Shown here piece by piece: positions 54,104 to 61,932 of a stretch of DNA of 64,000 nt. Below the pieces are notes generated by a model. The model made no database searches and was not told the origin of the DNA. It saw nothing but the letters and a program-made list of their open reading frames with translations. Every line of letters starts with the position of its first letter. Position 1 is the first letter of the stretch. A program made the position numbers and the translations under genes. Source of the stretch: a virus; IMG/VR virus record IMGVR_UViG_3300023184_000070, positions 22,776-86,775 of that record, one strand, 5' to 3'.

Positions 54104-55375
54104 TTAGTCCTTGTTACTGTCATCGTAATGTGCCCAAATGCCAAACTCGGGCTCGGCACTTTCGTTATCTTTAATAATCCAAACTGTGTCGCAATAGTCT
54201 TGCACTTGTTCCGGACTCCAACCAAAGAATTGGTAGTCAGTAAACATGATCAGTTTCTTAGGCTGAACATCATTCTCTTTGAGCCATTCCCAAACGCAAT
54301 GCGGGTCAGTGCCGCCACCGCCACCGGGTTCGTATTCGCTGATGTCAGTATTGCTGTCGGCAGTGAAGTCTTGCGGATTGTAGACCTCAGTATCCCAAGT
54401 CAGGACTTTGATACGGTAGTCTTGGTAGGCATCCATAATGCCTTTGACTTCGCTAAGGAAGTCACGCAGGTCGTTGTCGCTGATACTGCCCGAAGTGTCA
54501 ATTGCCACGCAGACGTCAATTGTTTCTTCGGGACGCATGCCCGGAAGAATAGCATCCATGTGCCAGCCGCGTCGGCTAGGACGTGCAAACGTAAAGTCAC
54601 TTTTAATAGTGCTTTGGATTTGTTGTTGCAACAATTCGCGCCAGCCAATTTGCGGGGCGGTCAAACTACCAATCATGCGTTGAACATTGCCAGGAACATT
54701 ACCTGCACCTGCTGCCTGTGCTGCCGCCAGTACTGCTTCTTTAACTTCATCGCGGATGGCTTTCTTTTCTTCAGCAGTCAACCGCGGCCGCCCGTTGCCT
54801 TCTTTATCCCCGTTGCCTTCACCGTCGCTGTCATCATCACCATCGCCGTCCATGTGCTCGTCCAGCAACATTTCGCTGAGTTTGCTGATATCAATCTTGT
54901 CGGCGTTCTTGTAGAGATCGTCGTAGACTTCTTCTGCACTCATGCCTTCGTACTTGCTGTTATACAGCACAGGCACCTTGGTGATCTTCTCACCAATGCG
55001 ATATTGGATTAAGTCTGCATTGACGCAGTAGTCGTCTGCAATGTTCCACAGGCGCGGCTCGCGTTCACCGCGACGTCCCATGTGATCGTATACCACGTGC
55101 AAGACTTCGTGCCCAAACAAGAACTCGCATTCTTTTAGGCTCAGTCGATTAATGAATTCGCTATTATAGAAGAAGTGACGTCCTTCGGTAGCCGCAGTAG
55201 GGCACCATGCGTCCGCGTTGGTCAATTTGAGACGGGTTGCAAGGTTACCAAAAAATGGTGCCTTGAGCAGTAGGCCCACACGGGCGGTAATCAGTTTATC
55301 AATCGCCGCCGCATCTGTTTTGGGATTGGTTACTGTACGTACTTTTGACTTATCTGCTAGTGTATTATCTGACAT
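54104..55375 (-). CDS. VWA-domain protein with N-terminal metallopeptidase-like domain
   Basis: The 423-residue product has two domains. The N-terminal part carries HEVLHVVYDH at 89-98 (HExxH zinc motif), and NIADDYCVNADLIQ follows, as in the DUF2201-type putative metallopeptidase domain. After an acidic Asp/Gly linker (172-195) comes a VWA domain with MIDAS residues DTSGS at 293-297, T356 in GGGTDP and D380 in MFTDYQF. Such proteins pair with MoxR-type AAA+ ATPases, which is the next gene upstream. Activity could be chaperone-like, or proteolytic if the HExxH is used. AAGGA precedes the ATG, and a separate promoter lies at 55396-55425. Confidence 0.88.
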   Translation of the reverse strand: MSDNTLADKSKVRTVTNPKTDAAAIDKLITARVGLLLKAPFFGNLATRLKLTNADAWCPTAATEGRHFFYNSEFINRLSLKECEFLFGHEVLHVVYDHMGRRGEREPRLWNIADDYCVNADLIQYRIGEKITKVPVLYNSKYEGMSAEEVYDDLYKNADKIDISKLSEMLLDEHMDGDGDDDSDGEGNGDKEGNGRPRLTAEEKKAIRDEVKEAVLAAAQAAGAGNVPGNVQRMIGSLTAPQIGWRELLQQQIQSTIKSDFTFARPSRRGWHMDAILPGMRPEETIDVCVAIDTSGSISDNDLRDFLSEVKGIMDAYQDYRIKVLTWDTEVYNPQDFTADSNTDISEYEPGGGGGTDPHCVWEWLKENDVQPKKLIMFTDYQFFGWSPEQVQDYCDTVWIIKDNESAEPEFGIWAHYDDSNKD

Positions 55376-55395
55376 AGTATTCCTTGTTATAGTAT

Positions 55396-55425
55396 ATTAT
55401 AGCACAGAAACAATACCCCGGACAA
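55396..55425 (-). promoter_or_regulatory. sigma70-like promoter for the VWA gene
   Basis: On the minus strand TTGTCC and TATAAT are 18 bp apart, 21 bases from the ATG at 55375. The -35 element overlaps the loop of the terminator at 55412-55438. Confidence 0.65.
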
Positions 55426-55438
55426 ATGCCGGGGTATT
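55412..55438 (-). terminator. terminator between MoxR and VWA genes
   Basis: A perfect 10-bp stem (AATACCCCGG ... CCGGGGTATT, loop of 7) lies just after the MoxR stop. The minus-strand tail is TTGTTTC rather than a pure T run, so some read-through is expected. The next gene's promoter is embedded in it. Confidence 0.75.
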
Positions 55439-55445
55439 TTCACAC

Positions 55446-56567
55446 TTAGTTTTTGCCGCTAGCTGCCACAACATATTTGCTGTACTTAGCATGGAATGCA
55501 TTGAAGCTGGCAATCTTGCTAGGTACAAACGGAAGGTTGTAAGTAGTCAACGCAACACGAGCGCCCATAACCACCAGCTCAGTAGTAAAGTTCTCCATCA
55601 TGAACTTGAAGAAGCAGTTGGCCTGTCCGTGCCAGTCGGCAATCTTGCCTGCCTTGTTCAACTTGACATAGCTGTCTTGCAGTTCGTAGCACAGGCTCAC
55701 AGTGAGTGAGTACATAGCTGAGATTTCTTTGGTCTTGAGCTCGGTCACTTTGCCAGCAAGAATGTCCACTGGGTCCGGCATTTGTGCAGACACTTTGCGG
55801 TGTGCCATGAACTTGACTGCCAGCCCTTCACCAACAGTACCCGCAATCAGGTCCATATTGGTATCTGCGCTTTCGTCGTCGTCTAGCAATTCGCTTACAA
55901 AGGTCCAAGAGCGCGGGGTAGCAAAGCTACGGCTAGAGCTACGTGGATCAAAGTCGTACAGGTCTTGCTTGGCAAAGGTCAAGTAACCCACAACGTCTTT
56001 GTGGACTTTGTGGTTAACTGCCCAAGTCTGCCAAGCGTCAAAGTCAGTACGCATTTCCAAGTGAACAAAACGGTTTGCCAGCGGGGTAGGCATGCGATAA
56101 GTAATACCCTTGTCGCTTTCGCGATTACCTGCTGCAACCACAACCACGTTATCAGGCAGTTTGTACTTGCCCACGCGACGGTTAAGAATCAGTTGGAACG
56201 CCGCGCCTTGTACAGCAGGAGCCGCTTGATTCATTTCATCAAGGAACAGGATAACGATGGGATGTTGTGCTGCCATTTCTTCATCGGGCAGTTCAATAGG
56301 AGGAGCCCAATCCATTTTGCCGTTGTCTTTGTTAAAGAACGGGATACCGCGGATGTCAGTGGGTTCCATTTGTCCCAGGCGCAGGTCAATAGTGATGCCA
56401 CCTAGTTCCTCACCAATGCTGGCAACCAGTTCGCTCTTGCCAATGCCGGGAGGACCCCAAAGGAAAATAGGGCGTTTAGTTTTGAAACAACGCAGAATGC
56501 CGCGCCGGGCTTCTACAGAAGTTACTGTACGAGTTTCGCTGACTGCGGGAGAAGATTTAGTAGCCAT
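55446..56567 (-). CDS. MoxR-type AAA+ ATPase
   Basis: The 373-residue product is an AAA+ ATPase of the MoxR group. Walker A is GPPGIGKS (38-45), Walker B ILFLDEMNQA (107-113, D110/E111), sensor 1 N148 in VVAAGNRES and the arginine finger R166 in TPLANRFVHL; the DLRLGQMEPTDIRGIPFF insert (61-78) is typical of the group. MoxR ATPases act with VWA proteins to remodel partner proteins. The matching VWA/metallopeptidase gene follows directly. It is preceded by its own promoter (56600-56628) and by AAAGGA before the ATG. Confidence 0.92.
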   Translation of the reverse strand: MATKSSPAVSETRTVTSVEARRGILRCFKTKRPIFLWGPPGIGKSELVASIGEELGGITIDLRLGQMEPTDIRGIPFFNKDNGKMDWAPPIELPDEEMAAQHPIVILFLDEMNQAAPAVQGAAFQLILNRRVGKYKLPDNVVVVAAGNRESDKGITYRMPTPLANRFVHLEMRTDFDAWQTWAVNHKVHKDVVGYLTFAKQDLYDFDPRSSSRSFATPRSWTFVSELLDDDESADTNMDLIAGTVGEGLAVKFMAHRKVSAQMPDPVDILAGKVTELKTKEISAMYSLTVSLCYELQDSYVKLNKAGKIADWHGQANCFFKFMMENFTTELVVMGARVALTTYNLPFVPSKIASFNAFHAKYSKYVVAASGKN

Positions 56568-56599
56568 TTAACAAGGTCCTTTATGTTACGTTATGCCTA

Positions 56600-56628
56600 A
56601 TTATAACACAAAACAATAACCCGTGCAA
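56600..56628 (-). promoter_or_regulatory. sigma70-like promoter for the MoxR gene
   Basis: On the minus strand TTGCAC and TATAAT are exactly 17 bp apart, about 33 bases before the ATG at 56567. The -35 element lies in the loop of the terminator at 56612-56644, the same arrangement as at 55396-55438. Confidence 0.65.
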
Positions 56629-56644
56629 GTGTAGGGTTATTGTT
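56612..56644 (-). terminator. Rho-independent terminator after the EH-motif gene
   Basis: A perfect 11-bp stem (AACAATAACCC ... GGGTTATTGTT, loop of 11) followed by TTGTGTTATAATT on the minus strand. It lies 22 bases after the stop at 56666. Confidence 0.78.
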
Positions 56645-56665
56645 TTTGTTGCACAAAAACAACAA

Positions 56666-57223
56666 TTACAGGGGAAAATGCTGGTAATGAGAGTCCAAGT
56701 TCCATGTAACCATGTCCACCGGGACGCCATCGTGCGTTTGTACAGTGACACCCAAGCTCTGATACCGCTGCCAAAACCAATAGATGTCGGGAGTGGTAGA
56801 CCCCAATCGAGTTGAGTTCAGTTTCTTGTGCTTGGCCTTGCTCAAGCGACACGTTGGGATGTTCATGGCTTCATCTACTGTGATGCGGCCCACAATCAGC
56901 AGATCACGTGCCACTGCCTGAGGAATGATGTGCTCGAACTCGGTCTTGGTGCCGGGCTTGAGCCCCATTTCAAAATAGTGAGCACCAATGTTTTCCTTGA
57001 TAGCATAATTATGATAGCGGCGTAACAGGAAGTCGATTGCATCGCGGATCAGTCGCGCAAATTGATCTTCTACCTTTAGCAGTCGGTACATTCGAACCAT
57101 AAAAGTAAGGCCGCGGCGCACGAATTTATTAGTGGCATCGTAACTGGGTCCGCCACGTTTGACTGGAGTGGGTTTCTTCTGTACGAAACCGTCCAGGCGC
57201 TGTTGTAGTGGTAGTGCTGCCAT
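56666..57223 (-). CDS. putative HNH-fold protein (EHxIP motif)
   Basis: The 185-residue product has a basic helical N-terminus and then TEFEHIIPQ (E97, H98, P101), followed by ARDLLIVGRITVDEAMNIPT and CRLSKAKHKKLN. The EHxIP with a downstream Cys and LSKxxHxxL is reminiscent of an HNH/ENDO VII-like nuclease core, but the second His/Asn pattern is not certain. I start it at ATG 57223, which overlaps the stop of the ParB-like gene as TAAAATG, with AAGGAC upstream; a longer frame to 57292 has no such signal. Coupling suggests a common function with the ParB-like protein. Confidence 0.6.
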   Translation of the reverse strand: MAALPLQQRLDGFVQKKPTPVKRGGPSYDATNKFVRRGLTFMVRMYRLLKVEDQFARLIRDAIDFLLRRYHNYAIKENIGAHYFEMGLKPGTKTEFEHIIPQAVARDLLIVGRITVDEAMNIPTCRLSKAKHKKLNSTRLGSTTPDIYWFWQRYQSLGVTVQTHDGVPVDMVTWNLDSHYQHFPL

Positions 57224-57224
57224 T

Positions 57225-58415
57225 TTAGAACAAGTCCTTGGCGTCAATAGCAAACACACTGAACGGTTGCTTGGGATAAGCAAAGTTAGCACCTTTAGGC
57301 GTGGCCCAGGTGACGCTCATCTGTTGCCAAAAGAACGCAATACCTTGTGGAGTATTCTTAGCATTGCGCGGGGGTTGGGGCCACAGGTGCTTGGGCATAC
57401 CTTTATGCATTTTATTATATGCATTGATGTTGGCGTTATGTACCTGAACCCAATATTCGCTCTTGGCATCAAAGTTTGCATCAAACAAGTCAATGCAATG
57501 ATTTGTTAAGTCAACGATTTCTTCATCTGAGTAGCTGATATCTTGCTGTTCGCACAAGTTCAAAAACTCCAGTATGATAGGACTCTCTTTGCTGTTGATG
57601 GCTCGTTGTTGCACATCTACTATGTGCCCGGCATAGATTGAGAACTTGCGTACCACTTCCACGCTAGACTCCATTATTCCCTCAAGACGACTCAGCGCAC
57701 CAATTGCGTTGGTGTTGTTGAACTTTTCGGCAGTCACAAACACACCAGCTGCATCGAGGTGTTGCCATTTAGCATGAGCATGTACCCACTCAAGTTGAGT
57801 GACACCATCAATTTCAACGCCATAGATCATCTGTTCAAAGATGTCAATAAGGTCTAGGGGCTTTTTACCTGCGTTCTTACCAGTGGTAGTGTTCATGTTG
57901 ATAAACAGGTTACGCAAGTCGGCACGGCTAGTAACATCATAGATGTTGGCAGGAACCATCACTGTGGTAAGGTCCAAGTTGAGTGCATCACGTGCAATCA
58001 AATACATGGCCAGTGCAGTATGCTGGCTGTCCCATGCGCCCCAACCAATGTCACGGCCAAACACCTGCATGGGTTGTGCCTGGTAGTCGCGGAAGTTAGT
58101 GATGATCTTGATGATCCACTGCAAGTCGGGTTCCCGTTGCATGGTGGTGTCAATCATGATATCCATTAAGGGAATATCTTGTGCCTGCACCAATCGAAAT
58201 ATTTTTCGATTTTTAAAATCTTTAACATTAGGGTAACTCTTCTTAAAGGCTTGTATGGCCTTTTTAAGACTCAGTGCCCAATTAGCCTTTGCCTGTGCAG
58301 TAGGCAAAGAGTTGATGGTGTTGTTTAACCGATCAACTAGAGTAATAAAGTGAGAAGTAGAGTTGCGAAATTTCGCATTACGCTGAGCCGCGTAGAGAGA
58401 GTTGGCCTTGGCCAT
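57225..58415 (-). CDS. ParB-like protein (DSQHT motif)
   Basis: The 396-residue product contains IPLMDIMIDTTMQREPDLQW and then GWGAWDSQHTALAMYLIARD (D129, Q131, H132). This follows the ParB/sulfiredoxin-fold pattern in which a DGQHR-type loop forms the nucleotide or nuclease site; the Gly is Ser and the Arg is Thr here. Related DGQHR proteins are often found beside HNH proteins, as here. The C-terminal 250 residues are helical with no motif I know. A good sigma70-like promoter (TTGACA, 17 bp, TATACT) lies 100 bases upstream. Confidence 0.65.
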   Translation of the reverse strand: MAKANSLYAAQRNAKFRNSTSHFITLVDRLNNTINSLPTAQAKANWALSLKKAIQAFKKSYPNVKDFKNRKIFRLVQAQDIPLMDIMIDTTMQREPDLQWIIKIITNFRDYQAQPMQVFGRDIGWGAWDSQHTALAMYLIARDALNLDLTTVMVPANIYDVTSRADLRNLFINMNTTTGKNAGKKPLDLIDIFEQMIYGVEIDGVTQLEWVHAHAKWQHLDAAGVFVTAEKFNNTNAIGALSRLEGIMESSVEVVRKFSIYAGHIVDVQQRAINSKESPIILEFLNLCEQQDISYSDEEIVDLTNHCIDLFDANFDAKSEYWVQVHNANINAYNKMHKGMPKHLWPQPPRNAKNTPQGIAFFWQQMSVTWATPKGANFAYPKQPFSVFAIDAKDLF

Positions 58416-58517
58416 AGTAGTTCCTTAAGTTGGTAGCGAATACAGCAATAGCGACCCAATGCCACTATCCCTGTTTTTATCACTAGCTAAAATAGGTTAA
58501 TTTCTTAACTTACACCA

Positions 58518-58546
58518 AGTATACAACAGAATCAGTTACTTGTCAA
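58518..58546 (-). promoter_or_regulatory. strong sigma70-like promoter
   Basis: Minus strand TTGACA, 17-bp spacer, TATACT. The -35 element is a perfect match. It drives the ParB-like gene with a leader of about 95 bases. Confidence 0.85.
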
Positions 58547-58566
58547 CTACTTTTGGGCGTATGCGG

Positions 58567-59307
58567 TTATTTTATAACACGCACAGCAACTTTTTGGTGC
58601 CTGCCTACTCGTCCAATGTACTCATAACGTACACCAAATGCCCTTACATGCTCTTGCCAGGCCCTAAACTCATCCAGCTGCCATCCGGGATAATTCATGT
58701 ACTCGTCAAAGATGATTACAGTACCGGGCACGATTTGGTCCTTGAGCCTGCTGAGTACAGTGGCGGCACTGCTATACAAATCGCAGTCAACATGCAGTAG
58801 AGCAATGGGTTGGTTATGCGCCTGCACAAAGCCTGGTAAGGTCTCATTGAACCAACCCACTACTAGTTCGCAGTTGCGGCGTACCGCAGGCAAGTTGCTC
58901 CTGGCAAAGAATCCTTTCTGCATCCTGCTGGTCCAATCCTCAGGAAGACCTTTGAATCCATCAAAGCCATATATGGTCTTAAATGGTAGTACTCTACCAA
59001 AATGGTTAAGTGTGCGTCCAGTAGCTACACCAAACTCCAGTACCAAACCATGCTCTAGTAGTTCTAGATCCAATTGTGACTTGGCGATCCAATCATGTAA
59101 GTCGTAGTCGGTATCAAAGTTAGGAACTGTTCGCATGTTGGCAATAACATAGCGAGCAGACTCTTCACTGGCCAGTCTTGTGGCAGTAAAATCAACGTCA
59201 ATGACATCAGTGTATTGACCTAGTAAAGTCTTTTGTGATCGACTTGGCTGCGGATAGCGCAACCATTCTTCAATGCGATCCAGTGTGCGGTAGAATTTAT
59301 TAATCAT
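58567..59307 (-). CDS. TylF-like O-methyltransferase
   Basis: The 246-residue product is a SAM methyltransferase of the macrocin O-methyltransferase group: VLEFGVATGRTLNHFG (about 88-103) binds SAM, IYGFDGFKGLPEDW follows, and IALLHVDCDLYSSAATVLSR with PGTVIIFDEYMNYPGW (about 168-207) holds the metal-binding acidic residues. These enzymes methylate sugar or sugar-like hydroxyls. It could serve the glycan cassette at 43.8-51.4 kb although it is encoded 7 kb away. Its ATG overlaps or abuts the preceding stop (TAATATG). Confidence 0.85.
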   Translation of the reverse strand: MINKFYRTLDRIEEWLRYPQPSRSQKTLLGQYTDVIDVDFTATRLASEESARYVIANMRTVPNFDTDYDLHDWIAKSQLDLELLEHGLVLEFGVATGRTLNHFGRVLPFKTIYGFDGFKGLPEDWTSRMQKGFFARSNLPAVRRNCELVVGWFNETLPGFVQAHNQPIALLHVDCDLYSSAATVLSRLKDQIVPGTVIIFDEYMNYPGWQLDEFRAWQEHVRAFGVRYEYIGRVGRHQKVAVRVIK

Positions 59308-59308
59308 A

Positions 59309-59668
59309 TTATGTAATCAGTATTTTTTGTTTGTCTCGTCGATCGCTATACATCTTATTCCCTCGTGCGCGGATTAGTTCAGCAGACCCTTGCGGATCCA
59401 GCTCAAACATGTCACGCAGATCTTGTTCGGTGACTGTGCTGTCTACTAGGATGGTATAAATTTCGTAGTGACGCTGCGTGTTGAACTTGGCACGTAGAGT
59501 AATTGCTTGAACGATACTGTTGAGATCATGCCCACGACCTTGATCTTTCCGATCGGCTAGTATATCCCACATACGCTTGCGATCAAGATCGCTGGCATTG
59601 ATACAGGCTTCTAAGCCTTCTTGGTCCCAGCTTAATAGGAAAATGTCACCACCTAATTCTTCTGTCAT
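59309..59668 (-). CDS. hypothetical protein
   Basis: The 119-residue product (MTEELGGDIFLLSWDQEGLE...) is mainly helical and charged, with DLDRKRMWDILADRKD and RHYEIYTILVDSTVTEQDLR. No family is recognised. ATGA coupling upstream and near-contact with the TylF-like gene downstream place it in one operon. Confidence 0.6.
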   Translation of the reverse strand: MTEELGGDIFLLSWDQEGLEACINASDLDRKRMWDILADRKDQGRGHDLNSIVQAITLRAKFNTQRHYEIYTILVDSTVTEQDLRDMFELDPQGSAELIRARGNKMYSDRRDKQKILIT

Positions 59669-59904
59669 GCTCGTTTGCCTGCAAATAGTTTACGATCTGA
59701 GAACTCACGTGACATATAGAACTTCAACAATTCTTCCGAAGCATATGTTCTTACATCTGTATTAGGTGGGCAATAGAAGACCACAGGACATTTACCCCAA
59801 GTGCCGGTACGATGAAACTGTGTTACATAGCGTCTATGATCAATGTTCTCAGGATTAAAGAACACCACTTGTCGTTTATAAACATCTAATACAGTTGCGG
59901 TCAT
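59665..59904 (-). CDS. hypothetical protein, first gene of an operon
   Basis: The 79-residue product (MTATVLDVYKRQVVFFNPEN...) is not recognised. I start it at ATG 59904 because a sigma70-like promoter ends at 59929, so a longer frame starting at 59937 would begin inside the promoter. The leader is about 18 bases and lacks a clear Shine-Dalgarno. The stop overlaps the next start as ATGA. Confidence 0.6.
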   Translation of the reverse strand: MTATVLDVYKRQVVFFNPENIDHRRYVTQFHRTGTWGKCPVVFYCPPNTDVRTYASEELLKFYMSREFSDRKLFAGKRA

Positions 59905-59928
59905 GATAGTTATTACAGTTAAAAATAT

Positions 59929-59957
59929 ATTGTACAAGGAATAGTTTAGTTTGTCAA
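59929..59957 (-). promoter_or_regulatory. strong sigma70-like promoter
   Basis: Minus strand TTGACA, 17-bp spacer, TACAAT, just after the stop of the gene at 59960. It starts the operon 59904-58567. Confidence 0.85.
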
Positions 59958-59959
59958 GC

Positions 59960-60328
59960 CTAGTGATTGTCTAAGTCATCAAGATATTTGGCCAAGTTGC
60001 TGTTGTGTAGTGTTAACATAACCGCAGTCTCTTCATCAAATACCACAATGGACTTTATACTATCTATATAGTATGGATAATGGATATGTCTTTCTAATCT
60101 CAGTAACACCCGGGCCACAATGGTTTTAGGTAATTCAAATTCATATGAAGTAAACTTCAATTGGTTACATAAGTACAACCACCCGGTTTTAGTTAATCGC
60201 ATGCTGCGTATGTTGGTTGGATTATACCATAGTACCCCACGTGCTGTAGCTCTGCCGGCAATGCCGTCTGGATCTAGCTCACAGAATTTCGCAATCCACT
60301 CAAGCTGATCGGGGGAATATTTGGTCAC
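59960..60328 (-). CDS. hypothetical protein, GTG start
   Basis: The 122-residue product (start GTG; TKYSPDQLEWIAKFCELDPD) is not recognised. It has a helical N-terminus and a beta-rich centre. It overlaps the preceding gene by 29 bases. The motif ELDPxGxAxxxxARGxxxYN resembles the ELDPQGSAELIRARGNKMY end of the gene at 59309-59668, so the two may share a short conserved segment. Confidence 0.55.
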   Translation of the reverse strand: MTKYSPDQLEWIAKFCELDPDGIAGRATARGVLWYNPTNIRSMRLTKTGWLYLCNQLKFTSYEFELPKTIVARVLLRLERHIHYPYYIDSIKSIVVFDEETAVMLTLHNSNLAKYLDDLDNH

Positions 60329-60596
60329 CTTGTGTCAGCAATACCACAGCAAATTTATCAGTCTTGTACTGCTGATTTAATTTCTTTGCCAAGTTAATTG
60401 CATGTCCGGGGTTACTGAAGCTGACCTTCTTGTACTTGGGTCCTGGATAGGCCACTAAAATATTATGTGACTTCAAATTGATGGGTTTAGAGTCATAGAA
60501 TACAGCCCATATACCTTCGCTATTAAGCACTTGGTCGCACTTGTAGTTGACCTTATTCAGGTGTTCAAGTATAACAGTTGGTTTAGGTCTTGACAT
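60300..60596 (-). CDS. hypothetical protein
   Basis: The 98-residue product (MSRPKPTVILEHLNKVNYKC...) is a mixed alpha/beta protein with ILVAYPGPKYKKVSFSNPGH and KLNQQYKTDKFAVVLLTQGD. No family is recognised. A GATAAATA element lies about 20 bases upstream on the minus strand, close to the late consensus, but the evidence is weak. It overlaps the next gene by 29 bases. Confidence 0.55.
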   Translation of the reverse strand: MSRPKPTVILEHLNKVNYKCDQVLNSEGIWAVFYDSKPINLKSHNILVAYPGPKYKKVSFSNPGHAINLAKKLNQQYKTDKFAVVLLTQGDQIFPRSA

Positions 60597-60647
60597 AATA
60601 TCGCTCGATGTACTTTTATTTATCTCGGTTTTGTGTGTAGTTAATGA

Positions 60648-61112
60648 TTATTTTGCTGGAATTGCAGTTTTTGCTTGTTCTTCAGTAATAAACGGACCCA
60701 GGTATTTGTATCTGTTGAGAGTAATAGACTTAGGACAAAATTGCGTAACCCAGCGACGATTGATCAGTAGTGCATAGTGCCCTGCACAAAATTGACTCTT
60801 GCTTTTAGGAGTTTTAGTATAAAACGGCAGTTGACGCTTGACATCATAAACTTCGTTGTAGCTATTTCCGCTGACAGGGAATCCATATATGTCTTTGTGT
60901 GCAACTTTTTTTACAGGCTGTGCTAGCTTACGCGATATTTGAATATTGTATCTGGCACTTAGTAATTTAATTGACGGAAAAGGTTCACGCCATTCATCAT
61001 GTACCAGTACTACTCCTGTAGGGCTAGCCTGTATGGTAGCTACTGGTTGACCATTATTTTCTACAATCCAAAATTTATTTTTAATTACTGGTTTGGCAAT
61101 CATTGAATTCAT
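60648..61112 (-). CDS. conserved phage protein of unknown function
   Basis: The 154-residue product contains VIKNKFWIVENNGQPVATIQ, DIYGFPVSGNSYNEVYDVKR, LPFYTKTPKSKSQFCAGHYA and FCPKSITLNRYKYLGPFITE. I recall proteins with this ordered pattern (FTKT-KSK, FCPK-ITLNRY) in many T4-like marine phages, where they have no known function. The start has AAGGAAAT upstream and follows the SGNH hydrolase stop by 9 bases. Confidence 0.7.
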   Translation of the reverse strand: MNSMIAKPVIKNKFWIVENNGQPVATIQASPTGVVLVHDEWREPFPSIKLLSARYNIQISRKLAQPVKKVAHKDIYGFPVSGNSYNEVYDVKRQLPFYTKTPKSKSQFCAGHYALLINRRWVTQFCPKSITLNRYKYLGPFITEEQAKTAIPAK

Positions 61113-61121
61113 ACTATTTCC

Positions 61122-61529
61122 TTATTTTGTTGCTGCTGCAATTTGTTTATATCCTGCCCAACTGGGATGAACACCATCTGGTTGTAACTGTGAAATGGGT
61201 ATTACTGTGTCGCCAAATCCTGCTGCTACTTCTCGTACTATAGCTTGTATATCGGGTTTAATGGCAGGCAATATCCAAAATACTCTTTTAGCTCGTACTG
61301 CTAATCGTATTCTTGAAATTTCTTCTAATGTTTTAACACCTTTGTGATCATTGGATCCAAGACTAATAATCATAGTTTCGGCAACGAGATTGTTACCTTG
61401 ATCTCGTTCAAGATAATCCTTGCGCCACTGCCAACTGTTTATACCACCCCGAGCATAGGCCACACACTCAGGTCTGTACTTAGCTGTGCCGACTGCGATA
61501 CTATCACCTATGATCAAACAATCAAGCAT
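61122..61529 (-). CDS. small SGNH/GDSL hydrolase-like protein
   Basis: The 135-residue product shows the SGNH blocks in order: IIGDSIAVG with Ser at 10, the RGG of block II (YARGGINS, near 28), SLGSNDH with Asn at 60, and DGVHPSWAGY with Asp118 and His121. These form the catalytic set of GDSL esterases/acylhydrolases. At 135 residues it is a minimal form. It could remove acyl or acetyl groups from surface glycans; substrate is unknown. It overlaps the DNA glycosylase gene by 8 bases. Confidence 0.85.
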   Translation of the reverse strand: MLDCLIIGDSIAVGTAKYRPECVAYARGGINSWQWRKDYLERDQGNNLVAETMIISLGSNDHKGVKTLEEISRIRLAVRAKRVFWILPAIKPDIQAIVREVAAGFGDTVIPISQLQPDGVHPSWAGYKQIAAATK

Positions 61530-61932
61530 ACACTTCTTCCTCTAGATATCGTACAAGTTCTTTATCCGTTGGCTCAACAGCGTAGTTGTGCTTGAAGAAT
61601 ATTTCATAACTGTCACTACCGTATTTGCCAATGCCATACAGCATCGTAGCATCATCGCCGTCCCAAGTCAAATAATCATGACTCATGCCCACCAGTCGCC
61701 GGTATCTAACATTGGTCATGCCCAAGGGAGAGATAATGCTTTTGACAAAATCTTCGTCGGCTGCAATTAAGGCTTCAGGTGTAGGGAACCAATATAGGAA
61801 TTCGGGCAGCGTGGTCTTGACTGGCTTGCGGCCAGTCTGGTTCAGCATGATCACGCCCACCATGTGTTCCCAACTGTTGGAGATCTGTTGTTGTACCATT
61901 AGATCATCACGCAAGGGTTTAAACCATTTCAT
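61522..61932 (-). CDS. MBD4-like HhH-GPD DNA glycosylase
   Basis: The 136-residue product resembles the glycosylase domain of MBD4: WEHMVGVIMLNQTGRKPVKT (21-40), FPTPEALIAADEDFVKSIIS, PLGMTNVRYRRLVGMSHDYL and GIGKYGSDSYEIF (100-112) with the helix-hairpin-helix and the catalytic Asp at 107. This group removes T or U from mismatches with G. It lacks an iron-sulphur cluster. It could guard phage DNA against deamination damage. Its start overlaps the stop of the small gene before it as ATGA. Confidence 0.88.
   Translation of the reverse strand: MKWFKPLRDDLMVQQQISNSWEHMVGVIMLNQTGRKPVKTTLPEFLYWFPTPEALIAADEDFVKSIISPLGMTNVRYRRLVGMSHDYLTWDGDDATMLYGIGKYGSDSYEIFFKHNYAVEPTDKELVRYLEEEVYA

Noticed and set aside
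53969-55012. 347-codon plus-strand frame opposite the VWA gene
   Set aside because: The minus-strand frame holds HExxH and MIDAS motifs; the plus-strand frame is Cys/Phe/Val-rich with no motif.
55414-55440. Operator for a dimeric repressor at the inverted repeat between MoxR and VWA genes
   Set aside because: The long GC-rich stem with short loop after a stop codon fits a terminator better than an operator.
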